A stretch of 64,000 nucleotides of DNA, from positions 806,001 through 870,000 of the forward strand of contig NC_014297.1 in NCBI RefSeq assembly GCF_000196895.1, read 5' to 3'. The notes under the pieces are model-generated. The model worked only from the letters and a program-made list of their open reading frames with translations, had not been told where the DNA came from and searched no databases. Shown piece after piece: positions 51,664 to 58,714 of this stretch. Origin of the DNA: Halalkalicoccus jeotgali B3 (lineage in GTDB: Archaea > Halobacteriota > Halobacteria > Halobacteriales > Halalkalicoccaceae). Positions within the stretch are counted from its first letter, which is position 1; each line of letters begins with the position of its first letter. A program made the position numbers and the translations under genes.

Positions 51664-52338
51664 CTACGGACGCTCGTACCGGTCGATCAGCTCGGCGAAC
51701 GCGCTCGCCTCGGCGGCTTCCTGCGTCTCGATCGAGGAGTCATCGTGCAGCCGGTTTTTCGTCAGCGCCAGCGCGTGGTGGTCGTTGCCCGCTGTTTCGC
51801 GTGCGATCGTCTCGGGATCGTCGGTGATACGCGAGATCAAACCCATCCGGAGGGCTTCCTCGGCGTCGATCACCCGCCCGGTGAGCGAGAGGTCGCGCGC
51901 GTCGGCCCCGCCGACAAGGCGTGGAAGACGGACGGTGCCGCCCCATGCGCCGAAGAGGCCGAAGCTCACGCCGGGCTCGCCGAAGCTGGCTTCGGGAGTC
52001 GCGATCCGCAGATCGCAGGCCAACGCCATTTCGAGACCGCCGCCGCGTGCGGGACCATCGATCCCCGCGACGACGACGCTGTCGGCCCGCTCGATGGCGC
52101 GGGCGGTACGCTGGCCGCGCTCGGCGAACTCGCGGCCGTCCTCTAAGTCGGCGACGACATCGAGGTCCGCCCCCGCACAGAACGCCGAGCCCGCCCCCGA
52201 GAGGTAGACGACGGGCTCGTCGGCCGTTTCGACCGCGTGGGCGAGTTCGTCGAGGCCCTCGGGGGTGAGCGCGTTGCGGCGTTCGGGGCGGTCGAGGGTG
52301 ACGTACCGAACATCGCCGCGGGCATGGGTCGTGATCAT
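51664..52338 (-). CDS. Enoyl-CoA hydratase/isomerase family protein
   Basis: Starting at MITTHARGDVRYVTLDRPER (52338) the protein has 224 residues, shorter than the usual 255-260. The crotonase oxyanion-hole motifs are visible: SGAGSAFCAGADLDVV and DGPARGGGLEMALACDLRIA, then FGEPGVSFGLFGAWGGTVRL. One catalytic Glu position of hydratases is replaced in the AWGGT segment, so isomerase or other crotonase activity is possible. Facing nadE, three bases between the stops. It is divergent from the next gene. Confidence 0.87.
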   Translation of the reverse strand: MITTHARGDVRYVTLDRPERRNALTPEGLDELAHAVETADEPVVYLSGAGSAFCAGADLDVVADLEDGREFAERGQRTARAIERADSVVVAGIDGPARGGGLEMALACDLRIATPEASFGEPGVSFGLFGAWGGTVRLPRLVGGADARDLSLTGRVIDAEEALRMGLISRITDDPETIARETAGNDHHALALTKNRLHDDSSIETQEAAEASAFAELIDRYERP

Positions 52339-52391
52339 GCGAACGGGTGGTTTCCAAAGGTCTTTGCCTCTTCCATCCCTATCGCAATCAA

Positions 52392-53036
52392 ATGGAACAG
52401 GCCGAGTCGGCACGCCGGGGCGCGCGTGAGGCCCTCGCCGACATCGAACCACCGAGGCTGGCCGACCGGATCGACTCGCTCCTCGCGACGGCCTCGATGG
52501 CCCCCGGCGCGCTCGTCCTGTTGGTCGCCCAGCGGGCCGACCCCGCAGTCGACCCCGAGGCGCTCGCCGAACGCGCCGCGGGCGTCCAACTCATCTACGA
52601 GGGGCTTCGCCTCACCCGCACGCTCGCCCACGAGGAGCCGTGGGCCGATTCGGAGGACCAGACCGCCGCAAATCTCGACGTGCTGGCCGCCGACATCCTC
52701 GTTTCCCGTGGCTTTTACCTGCTCGCGATGACCGACGCCGCCGACCGGGCCGTCGAGACCATCCGTGCCTTTGGCCGGGATCAGACCCACCGCCGCGAGT
52801 CCGAGGCCGACCGGGCGGCGCTGGACGCCAACCTCGAAGGGGACGTCCTCGAACTGGCGGGCGTCGCCGGCGCGAGCGCGGTCGAACGGTCCGTCTCGCC
52901 GCCCGTCCAGGGTGCCCTCGACCGGCTGGCCAGCCGGGCTGAAGCCCCCCTGCCCGACGCCGCGGCGCTGTTTCGCGGGACGGCGCTCCTTTCGGGCCCC
53001 GACGGCCACGCCCCGCCCTCCGCGACCGACCCCTAA
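52392..53036 (+). CDS. Conserved haloarchaeal protein (DUF7114-like)
   Basis: From MEQAESARRGAREALADIEP the protein has 214 residues, almost entirely alpha-helical and alanine-rich (DRIDSLLATASMAPGALVLL, LDVLAADILVSRGFYLLAMT). The regular helices and ALDRLASRA pattern recall an all-helical enzyme such as polyprenyl synthases, but no aspartate-rich motif is present. I recall the family as DUF7114, restricted to haloarchaea. The gene ends about 60 bases before tRNA-Thr. Confidence 0.75.
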   Translation: MEQAESARRGAREALADIEPPRLADRIDSLLATASMAPGALVLLVAQRADPAVDPEALAERAAGVQLIYEGLRLTRTLAHEEPWADSEDQTAANLDVLAADILVSRGFYLLAMTDAADRAVETIRAFGRDQTHRRESEADRAALDANLEGDVLELAGVAGASAVERSVSPPVQGALDRLASRAEAPLPDAAALFRGTALLSGPDGHAPPSATDP

Positions 53037-53097
53037 CCGTGCGAGGGAACGCGGATGGAAACCCTTAAAAACGTTCCACGGAAAGGAAGCGATGCGT

Positions 53098-53169
53098 GCC
53101 TGGGTAGCTTAGCGGTAAAGCGCGTCCTTGGTAAGGACGAGACCCCGGGTTCAAATCCCGGCCTAGGCT
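53098..53169 (+). tRNA. tRNA-Thr (anticodon GGT)
   Basis: A 72-base tRNA. Acceptor GCCTGGG pairs with CCTAGGC (one G-T pair), the D arm has AGCTTAGCGGTAAAGC, the anticodon stem CGTCC/GGACG encloses TTGGTAA with anticodon GGT, and the T arm is CCGGGTTCAAATCCCGG. The discriminator is T, normal for archaeal tRNA-Thr. The AT-rich island starts within about 10 bases after it. Confidence 0.96.
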
Positions 53170-53262
53170 TCGCACCTAATATTTGTCTTCGCATTTGATC
53201 TCACTAAATATTGCGGGTAACGATATGATATAGTGTTATCAACTGAAGTACACACAACAGAA

Positions 53263-53272
53263 TTATATTTTA
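53263..53272 (+). promoter_or_regulatory. Promoter of the AT-rich island gene
   Basis: TTATATTTTA lies about 25 bases before the ATG at 53293, a spacing that gives a leaderless transcript. The whole stretch 53170-53292 is AT-rich and holds no other feature I can name. Confidence 0.45.
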
Positions 53273-53292
53273 GCCACAATTGACATTCTATA

Positions 53293-54600
53293 ATGAATCA
53301 GCAATTACTAAAATCATGCTCGGGCACTGTTCAGGAGAAATTAGAAGAATTAGAAGAGATATATGTCGATTATTCCAGAGAAGAGATATTAACATTCAAA
53401 GATGGTTTGGATCTTTATATTCTCAGTAAAGTTCAGTCCGATGCAGTGAGACCATACCTGAAAGAATATGATTCAGATTCTTTTTGGAACTGGGATGAAC
53501 TTACTGATGAACCTCACCGGGCTTGGTATGTATTCCGTTTGTTAAATCGATATAATATCGAAGGATGGAGCGAGGTGAATAATATCAAGGAGATTATCGA
53601 TTGGTTTCGTGATCATCAAACTATTCGGGGGGAAATCAATTGGTCAGAGGGTGAAGACCACTCCGGTCCAATGCGTCTGTTTGTAGAGGCATGCCCTAAC
53701 GCGCTAATGACTAAGAAAGCCGTAGAATACTTCATAGGAAACCCGCCTGATATGTATCCTGCGTATAATTTACCAATTGGAATATCAGCAATATGTGATT
53801 ACAATTACTATAATTATGAGGAGGAAATTGAAGATTTATCTGAAGAATTAGTCAGACATCAACATGAGGAAGGGTATTTTACTAACCGTGGCAAACTTTC
53901 ACAAAATCGGAATTACAATGCCAAAGTAACCTCATTTGCAATACAAGCATTGTCGAAGCAGCCAGGATATGAAAGAGAGATAGCGAATGCGGTGAACTGG
54001 CTGGAGAAATCTGGTACTTATTCAGCTACAGTATTAGGTCTCATATTAAGCTACAAAGGCCCGAAAATCCCACAGGCCAAATATGAATGGGAGAATAGAT
54101 TGTCTGAGCAACGACAAAGTATTGTAGGCTCAGATTTTGTAGAAACATCCCCACCGACCGAGTCCGGTACTCATACTACAACGCTCCGCACTGAAGTTGA
54201 GCGGCTAATCCAAGAGACAGAGAATGAATTAAAAATCTGTTCACCTTATATTGATATGCTTCATGAGGATCTTATCGATCTGTCAGAGAATAACGAGTCG
54301 ATAGAAATCAAAGTATTGGCCAAACCAAAAGGAGATATAAGTGGAAACAGAGCTAGATTAGCAAAAAGTGCTATAGAGCAACTCAACAGAGCAAGTAACC
54401 GAGAAGTACGAACAAATTATCTCATTCATTCAAGAATAGTCATATCTGACAACGAATTACTTCTTGTATCTTCTGCTGACTTCACACGAGATCAATTGGT
54501 AGATGAATTTAACGCGGGTCTTACAACAGGTGATGAAGATGCCATTGCATCGGCAACAAACTATTTTGATAACCTCTGGGCATCTTCAGATCCCTTGTGA
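53293..54600 (+). CDS. AT-rich, probably acquired gene: helical repeat domain plus PLD-like domain
   Basis: The 435-residue product has two parts. Residues 1 to about 275 are helical with repeated motifs WFRDHQTIRGEINW, LVRHQHEEGYFTN and AVNWLEKSGTYSAT, like the toroid repeats of terpenoid-cyclase/prenyltransferase folds. About 295-430 form a phospholipase-D-like domain: LIQETENELKICSPYIDML, an IKVLAKP strand, and HSRIVISDNELLLVSSADFT where HKD enzymes have HxKxxxxD, the lysine here being arginine. Base composition is far lower in GC than its surroundings and codons are AT-ended. It is leaderless, alone, and beside tRNA-Thr. Confidence 0.75.
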   Translation: MNQQLLKSCSGTVQEKLEELEEIYVDYSREEILTFKDGLDLYILSKVQSDAVRPYLKEYDSDSFWNWDELTDEPHRAWYVFRLLNRYNIEGWSEVNNIKEIIDWFRDHQTIRGEINWSEGEDHSGPMRLFVEACPNALMTKKAVEYFIGNPPDMYPAYNLPIGISAICDYNYYNYEEEIEDLSEELVRHQHEEGYFTNRGKLSQNRNYNAKVTSFAIQALSKQPGYEREIANAVNWLEKSGTYSATVLGLILSYKGPKIPQAKYEWENRLSEQRQSIVGSDFVETSPPTESGTHTTTLRTEVERLIQETENELKICSPYIDMLHEDLIDLSENNESIEIKVLAKPKGDISGNRARLAKSAIEQLNRASNREVRTNYLIHSRIVISDNELLLVSSADFTRDQLVDEFNAGLTTGDEDAIASATNYFDNLWASSDPL

Positions 54601-54626
54601 ATAGTAGAATTTATACAAATCATAAT

Positions 54627-54737
54627 CTAATCTATTTTCCTTCTTCTCTGATGCTCCTCCAACCCGTGCTCCACTAACTCGTCCCGCTTCTCGAAGCGCT
54701 CGCCACACAACTGGCAGACGAACTGCCGCTCCATCAT
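54627..54737 (-). CDS. Very small C2H2-like zinc finger protein
   Basis: The 36-residue peptide starts at one of two adjacent ATG codons and reads [20 protein letters not shown] then HQRRRKID, a classical CxxC...HxxxxH-type single zinc finger. The ATG overlaps the stop of the pterin dehydratase gene (TGATG), which shows coupling. Its last codons lie in the AT-rich DNA of the island border. Function as a DNA- or protein-binding accessory is likely. Confidence 0.7.
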   Translation of the reverse strand: MMERQFVCQLCGERFEKRDELVEHGLEEHQRRRKID

Positions 54738-55087
54738 TCCGGTGCGTAGTCGTCGTGGATGCGGTCCATCCGCGCGGCCATCACGAAGTCGCCCTTGTGG
54801 AGGCCGTCGATCTTGTGGGTCCACATCTCGACTCGTACCTCCCCCCACTGGAGATGCAGGTCCGGATGGTGCCACTCCTCTTCTGCGAGTTCGCCGACCT
54901 CGTAGGTGAACTCCAAGGCATCTCGGAAGTCCTCGAACGCGTAGGCTCCCTCCAAATGGTGGCCCTCTACTACCTCCCAGACCTCGTCGTCGAGTTCCGT
55001 CAGATACTCCGCGTACCCCTCCTCGGAGAGCGGTTCGTCCTCGGAGGTACAGGCCTCACATTCCTGATCCGCGAGTCGCTGTGCCAT
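54734..55087 (-). CDS. Pterin-4a-carbinolamine dehydratase
   Basis: The 117-residue protein is a full PCD domain. [20 protein letters not shown] and [20 protein letters not shown] give the conserved histidine triad, and [13 protein letters not shown] is the last helix. An N-terminal extension of about 20 residues contains three acidic pairs and CEACTSEDE with two cysteines. In animals and bacteria the enzyme recycles tetrahydrobiopterin; no aromatic amino acid hydroxylase is visible here, so the substrate is open. It is 42 bases downstream of mnhG. Confidence 0.88.
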   Translation of the reverse strand: MAQRLADQECEACTSEDEPLSEEGYAEYLTELDDEVWEVVEGHHLEGAYAFEDFRDALEFTYEVGELAEEEWHHPDLHLQWGEVRVEMWTHKIDGLHKGDFVMAARMDRIHDDYAPE

Positions 55088-55129
55088 ACTCGATGGTAGA
55101 TCGCCCCGGTGTTTGTAGCTTCGCCCCGG

Positions 55130-55471
55130 TCAATCCCCGTCCTCGTCGGCGGGATCGGGCCAGGTCACGCCCTCCATGAACGGCACGCCCATGCGCTGGG
55201 CTGCCAGCGCGATCATGTGTGCGCCCGTGGGCACCGTCAGGAACAGAAAGAGGATGCCGATCAGCGAGGCCAGCCCGGCCCCACCGGGGCCAAAGCGGAC
55301 GAACCCCGCAAGGAAGATCGCGGCGGTGCCCAGCGTCGTGGGCTTGCTGGTGGCGTGCATCCGGTTGTAGACGTTCGGAAACCGGAGTAAGCCGATGGTC
55401 CCAACCGTCAGGAAGAAACACCCGACGGCGATCAGTACGGTGATCAGAACCGATTGGAGCATGCTGACCAT
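55130..55471 (-). CDS. mnhG: Cation/proton antiporter subunit MnhG
   Basis: The 113-residue protein has three membrane helices (SVLITVLIAVGCFFLTVGTIG; TTLGTAAIFLAGFVRF; ASLIGILFLFLTVPTGAHMI). LLRFPNVYNRMHATSKPTTLG is the conserved MnhG/MrpG loop. It is the last gene of the mnh operon, with its ATG overlapping the mnhF stop (TAATG). It is a small subunit needed for assembly of the antiporter complex. Confidence 0.93.
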   Translation of the reverse strand: MVSMLQSVLITVLIAVGCFFLTVGTIGLLRFPNVYNRMHATSKPTTLGTAAIFLAGFVRFGPGGAGLASLIGILFLFLTVPTGAHMIALAAQRMGVPFMEGVTWPDPADEDGD

Positions 55472-55767
55472 TATTCGATGATGTCCCCCTCGGTGACGAA
55501 CTTCGCGACGCTGACGGTGGTGATGAAGCCGATGATCGCGAGCACCAGCGCGCCCGTGATGAAGAGGCTCCGGCCGGTCTGGAGTGCGAACAGCACGGCG
55601 ATGGCGACCACGTTCGTGACGACGGCGTCGATGGCGACGACCTGGTCGGGGACCGTCGGCCCGGCAATCACCCGGTAGGCACAGAGGATACACAGCGCGC
55701 TGACGACCACCAGCCCGGCCCGGACCGCGAGCACCACGAACTCGGGCTCGGCGCCCTCAGCGGCCAT
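55471..55767 (-). CDS. mnhF: Cation/proton antiporter subunit MnhF
   Basis: The 98-residue product (ATG at 55767, an upstream GTG at 55776 is an alternative) has three helices. AGPTVPDQVVAIDAVVTNVVA is the conserved MrpF/MnhF motif between helices one and two. The start lies 11 bases inside the end of mnhE. MrpF is thought to help conduct ions or stabilise the complex. Confidence 0.92.
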   Translation of the reverse strand: MAAEGAEPEFVVLAVRAGLVVVSALCILCAYRVIAGPTVPDQVVAIDAVVTNVVAIAVLFALQTGRSLFITGALVLAIIGFITTVSVAKFVTEGDIIE

Positions 55768-56329
55768 CCGTCTCACCCCCGTCGACGACGATCTCCGGGG
55801 CCGGTGACCCGGGTTCGAGCTCTTCGTCGAAGATCAACAGCGCGTAGTCCTCCCAGGTGCGAATGGGTGCGACCACGGCTTCGGGATCGCGTCCGTCGAT
55901 CACGTGGACGTACAGCGCGTTTCGTTCCGCGTCGTAGTCTTGGGTGATCGTCCCCGGAGTGATGGTGATGCTGTTTGCGATGGTCGTCACCCCGAAGTCG
56001 CTTTCGACCCGCAGCGGGATCAGGATCACTTCGGGTTCGATAGTCGATCCCGGCGCGAGCACCCGGTAGGCGACGTCGACGTTGGCGACGATCACCTCCC
56101 GGGAGAACGTAAGCAGGTACAACAGGGCGTAGGGCACCGCGTGCAGGAGTCGCCGGAGGTCGATACGGTCGTCGTAGAACCGCCGGAACAGGAACGCGAT
56201 CGGTAGGCCGACCGCTAGGCCTCCGAGGAACTGCCCGAAGAGGGGTGCGAGGGCGAGTTCGGCGTCGCGGACGAACAGCCACAGTACGGCCAGTCCCACA
56301 CCGACGACGGGCCAAGTTCGTACCCTCAC
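55757..56329 (-). CDS. mnhE: Cation/proton antiporter subunit MnhE
   Basis: The 190-residue protein starts with a GTG that overlaps the mnhD stop (GTGA). It has an N-terminal hydrophobic pair (VVGVGLAVLWLFV; LFGQFLGGLAVGLPIAFL), YLLTFSREVIVANVDVAYRV as the membrane-associated family motif, and a soluble C-terminal domain with IANSITITPGTITQDYDAE. The acidic tail after 165 is haloarchaeal. This is the MrpE-like assembly subunit. Confidence 0.93.
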   Translation of the reverse strand: MRVRTWPVVGVGLAVLWLFVRDAELALAPLFGQFLGGLAVGLPIAFLFRRFYDDRIDLRRLLHAVPYALLYLLTFSREVIVANVDVAYRVLAPGSTIEPEVILIPLRVESDFGVTTIANSITITPGTITQDYDAERNALYVHVIDGRDPEAVVAPIRTWEDYALLIFDEELEPGSPAPEIVVDGGETDGR

Positions 56330-57909
56330 GCGCCCTCACCCCCGCTCAGGCCGACGGCCTCGATGTAGGCACCCCGGTCGGTCGCCGCGCTCGCTGCGGC
56401 GTCGGCGAAGCGATAGACCGGATCGAACCCGAGGCCGACCACGAGGATGCAGGCCGAAAGCGCCACGACCACTGCGATTTGGAGCCGGGCGGGGCTGGAC
56501 GCCGAGACGGCCGGTGTCTCCGTTCCCCAGAACGCCCGGTTCCACATCCGCGTCGTGTAGGCGATGGTCAGGCCGGTCCCGCCGAGCAACAGCGCCAGCC
56601 CGAAGGCCGCCTCCGCGCGCAACGCCACGTCGAACACCAGTAGCTTGCCGAAAAAGCCCGTCAGCGGTGGGATCCCGACGAGCGAGAGCGCCGCGACGAA
56701 CACGACGCCCGCCAGCGCGGGCGAGCGCGCGGCGATCCCGCCCAGATCGTCGAGACGACTCGTCCCGATCGCGCTCCTGACGGTGCCGGCGGCCATAAAG
56801 AGGGTGCTCTTGGCCAGCGCGTGATTGAGCGCGTAGACGAGCGCCGCGAGCACCCCGAGGTGCTGGATCGCCGGGACCGAGGAGGCGGCCCCGATCGCCA
56901 GTGGGATGACGATGAAGCCGATCTGGCTGATCGAGGAGTACGCGAACACCCCTTCGAGCGAGGCGGCGTCGAGCGCACCCAGTCCTCCCACGAGGACGCT
57001 TGCGGTCGCCAGACAGAGCAGAACGATCCCGTAGAAGGCAAGCACCGTGTTCCCGTCCGTGCCGGGGATCGAGACCGTGAGTTCGGTGCCCCCAAAGACG
57101 GTGAAGTACAGCCGGACGACGGCGTACAGGCCGACCTTCTTGGTGACGCCCGCAAGCAGCGCCGTGACCGGCAGGGGCGCGGCGCGGTAGGCGGCGGGCA
57201 CCCAGAACTGGAAGGGGACCAACCCGGCCTTGAGCGCGAAGACAACGAACAACAGCGCCGAGAGACCCACGACGGCCCCGACTTCGATCCCGAAGGTCGC
57301 GGGGGCCGCGAGCCGGCGGGCCATGTCAGCCATGTTGAGCGTCCCCGTGACCGCGTACAGGCCGCCGATGGCGACCAGCATGACGACGCTACCGATCAGG
57401 TTGAGCACGACGTACCAGAACGCCGCACGGGTGTGTTTCTTCTTGCCGTAGAAGGCGACGAAGACGTAACTCGACAGCAACATCACCTCGAACCAGACGA
57501 AGAGGTTGAACAGGTCGCCGGTGAGAAACGCGCCGCTGACGCCCAGCAACAGGCAGTGAAACAGCGGGTGGTAGAACACGCGCTGTTCGTCGGGATTCAT
57601 GTAGCTCACCGAGAAGACCAGCGCCGCGGGGCCCACGATCGCGACCATGCTCAGCATGAACGCCGAGAGGGCGTCCGCGACCAGCGTGATCCCGAACGGT
57701 GCGGGCCAGCCCCCGAGCTGGTAGGTCGCGGGGCTCGCCGTCGCCGAGAAGACGACCCGTCGGACGATCACGAGGACCGTTCCGGCATAGGCGAGCGCGC
57801 CTGCGACGCTCAGGGCGATCTGTGCCCCGAGACGCCGACGGGTTCCGAGGGTGGCGACGATGGTGACGAGCGCCACGAGCATCGGCGCGACGACGAACTG
57901 GTCGGTCAT
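56326..57909 (-). CDS. mnhD: Cation/proton antiporter subunit MnhD (complex I ND4/NuoN-like)
   Basis: The 527-residue protein has about 14 membrane segments of the Proton_antipo_M fold. Typical stretches are FVWFEVMLLSSYVFVAFYGKK (conserved Glu of the first half), FALKAGLVPFQFWVPAAYRAAPLP with a key lysine, VFAYSSISQIGFIVIPLAIG, and YALNHALAKSTLFMAAG with the second-half lysine. Together with MnhA it forms the ion-translocating core. The start overlaps the mnhC stop by four bases (ATGA). Confidence 0.95.
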   Translation of the reverse strand: MTDQFVVAPMLVALVTIVATLGTRRRLGAQIALSVAGALAYAGTVLVIVRRVVFSATASPATYQLGGWPAPFGITLVADALSAFMLSMVAIVGPAALVFSVSYMNPDEQRVFYHPLFHCLLLGVSGAFLTGDLFNLFVWFEVMLLSSYVFVAFYGKKKHTRAAFWYVVLNLIGSVVMLVAIGGLYAVTGTLNMADMARRLAAPATFGIEVGAVVGLSALLFVVFALKAGLVPFQFWVPAAYRAAPLPVTALLAGVTKKVGLYAVVRLYFTVFGGTELTVSIPGTDGNTVLAFYGIVLLCLATASVLVGGLGALDAASLEGVFAYSSISQIGFIVIPLAIGAASSVPAIQHLGVLAALVYALNHALAKSTLFMAAGTVRSAIGTSRLDDLGGIAARSPALAGVVFVAALSLVGIPPLTGFFGKLLVFDVALRAEAAFGLALLLGGTGLTIAYTTRMWNRAFWGTETPAVSASSPARLQIAVVVALSACILVVGLGFDPVYRFADAAASAATDRGAYIEAVGLSGGEGA

Positions 57910-58259
57910 GGCTCGCCCCCGAGAGTCGTGAGATCGAGCGTGTGGTGCTCCTGGTAGACGCGATAGGTCAACACGAGTGCGAAGGCTGTCATGGCGAAAC
58001 TGATGACGATCGCCGTTAGGACGAGTGCCTGAACGAGTGGGTCGGTCGTCTGGGGAACGTGTCCGCCGTGACTCGCGAGGACGGGGACGCCCTCGGCCGA
58101 CGGCTCGACGATGCCGCCCATCGTCACGAGGTAGACGTTGGCGGCCTGACTGAGGATCGTCACCCCCCAGACGACCCGCAGGAGGTCACGGCGAAGGAGG
58201 AGGTAGGTGCCCGCCGCAAAGAGCAAACCGAGAACCGTTGCGAGGGCGAAGGCGGTCAT
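57906..58259 (-). CDS. mnhC: Cation/proton antiporter subunit MnhC (NuoK-like)
   Basis: The 117-residue protein has three helices. LLRRDLLRVVWGVTILSQAANVYLV is the NuoK-like start with the conserved VWG (family GxxL/N) and PLVQALVLTAIVISFAMTAF carries the second-half motif that matches MrpC. The start overlaps the mnhB stop (ATGA). NuoK-like subunits form part of the proton path. Confidence 0.94.
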   Translation of the reverse strand: MTAFALATVLGLLFAAGTYLLLRRDLLRVVWGVTILSQAANVYLVTMGGIVEPSAEGVPVLASHGGHVPQTTDPLVQALVLTAIVISFAMTAFALVLTYRVYQEHHTLDLTTLGGEP

Positions 58260-58714
58260 TCGGCCCCCACCACCGAGAGGATCGTGAGAAGCCCCCCGAC
58301 GACCACGAGGAACACGCCCAGATCGAAGACAAGCGCGCTCGCGAGTTCGAGTTCGTGATAGAGAGGGACGTGATGGAGGATCACGTACGTCTGCGAGAGG
58401 AAGGACAGATCGAACAGCAGGGGGACGAGCCCGCCCCCGAGCGCGATCACGAGCCCCAGCAGGAACGTCCGTCGGTAGCCGACGACGATGGGGTCCTCGA
58501 AGACGCTCTCGGTCGGTTCGATCTCGTGGCCGAGCACGCGGGGGAAATCGAGGCCGTAGGCGATGTAGATCAGCGCGAACGCCGTCGTGGTGAGCACGCC
58601 ACCGATGAACCCGCCGCCGGGCAGGTTGTGCCCTTGGATAAACAGCGAGATCGAGACGACGAGGATGATCGGGACCACGACCCGCGCGGTCGTCCGCATG
58701 ATGACCGTCGTCAC
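58256..58714 (-). CDS. mnhB: Cation/proton antiporter subunit MnhB
   Basis: The 152-residue protein starts with a GTG overlapping the mnhA stop (GTGA). It has four helices; GHNLPGGGFIGGVLTTTAFA is the conserved MnhB/MrpB signature. The C-terminal helix ALVFDLGVFLVVVGGLLTIL is also typical. Separate from the MnhB-like region fused at the end of MnhA. Confidence 0.94.
   Translation of the reverse strand: MTTVIMRTTARVVVPIILVVSISLFIQGHNLPGGGFIGGVLTTTAFALIYIAYGLDFPRVLGHEIEPTESVFEDPIVVGYRRTFLLGLVIALGGGLVPLLFDLSFLSQTYVILHHVPLYHELELASALVFDLGVFLVVVGGLLTILSVVGAE

Noticed and set aside
53098-54740. Search for attachment-site repeats and an integrase around the AT-rich island
   Set aside because: No second copy of the tRNA-Thr 3' end and no recombinase frame was found, so an integrative element is not claimed.
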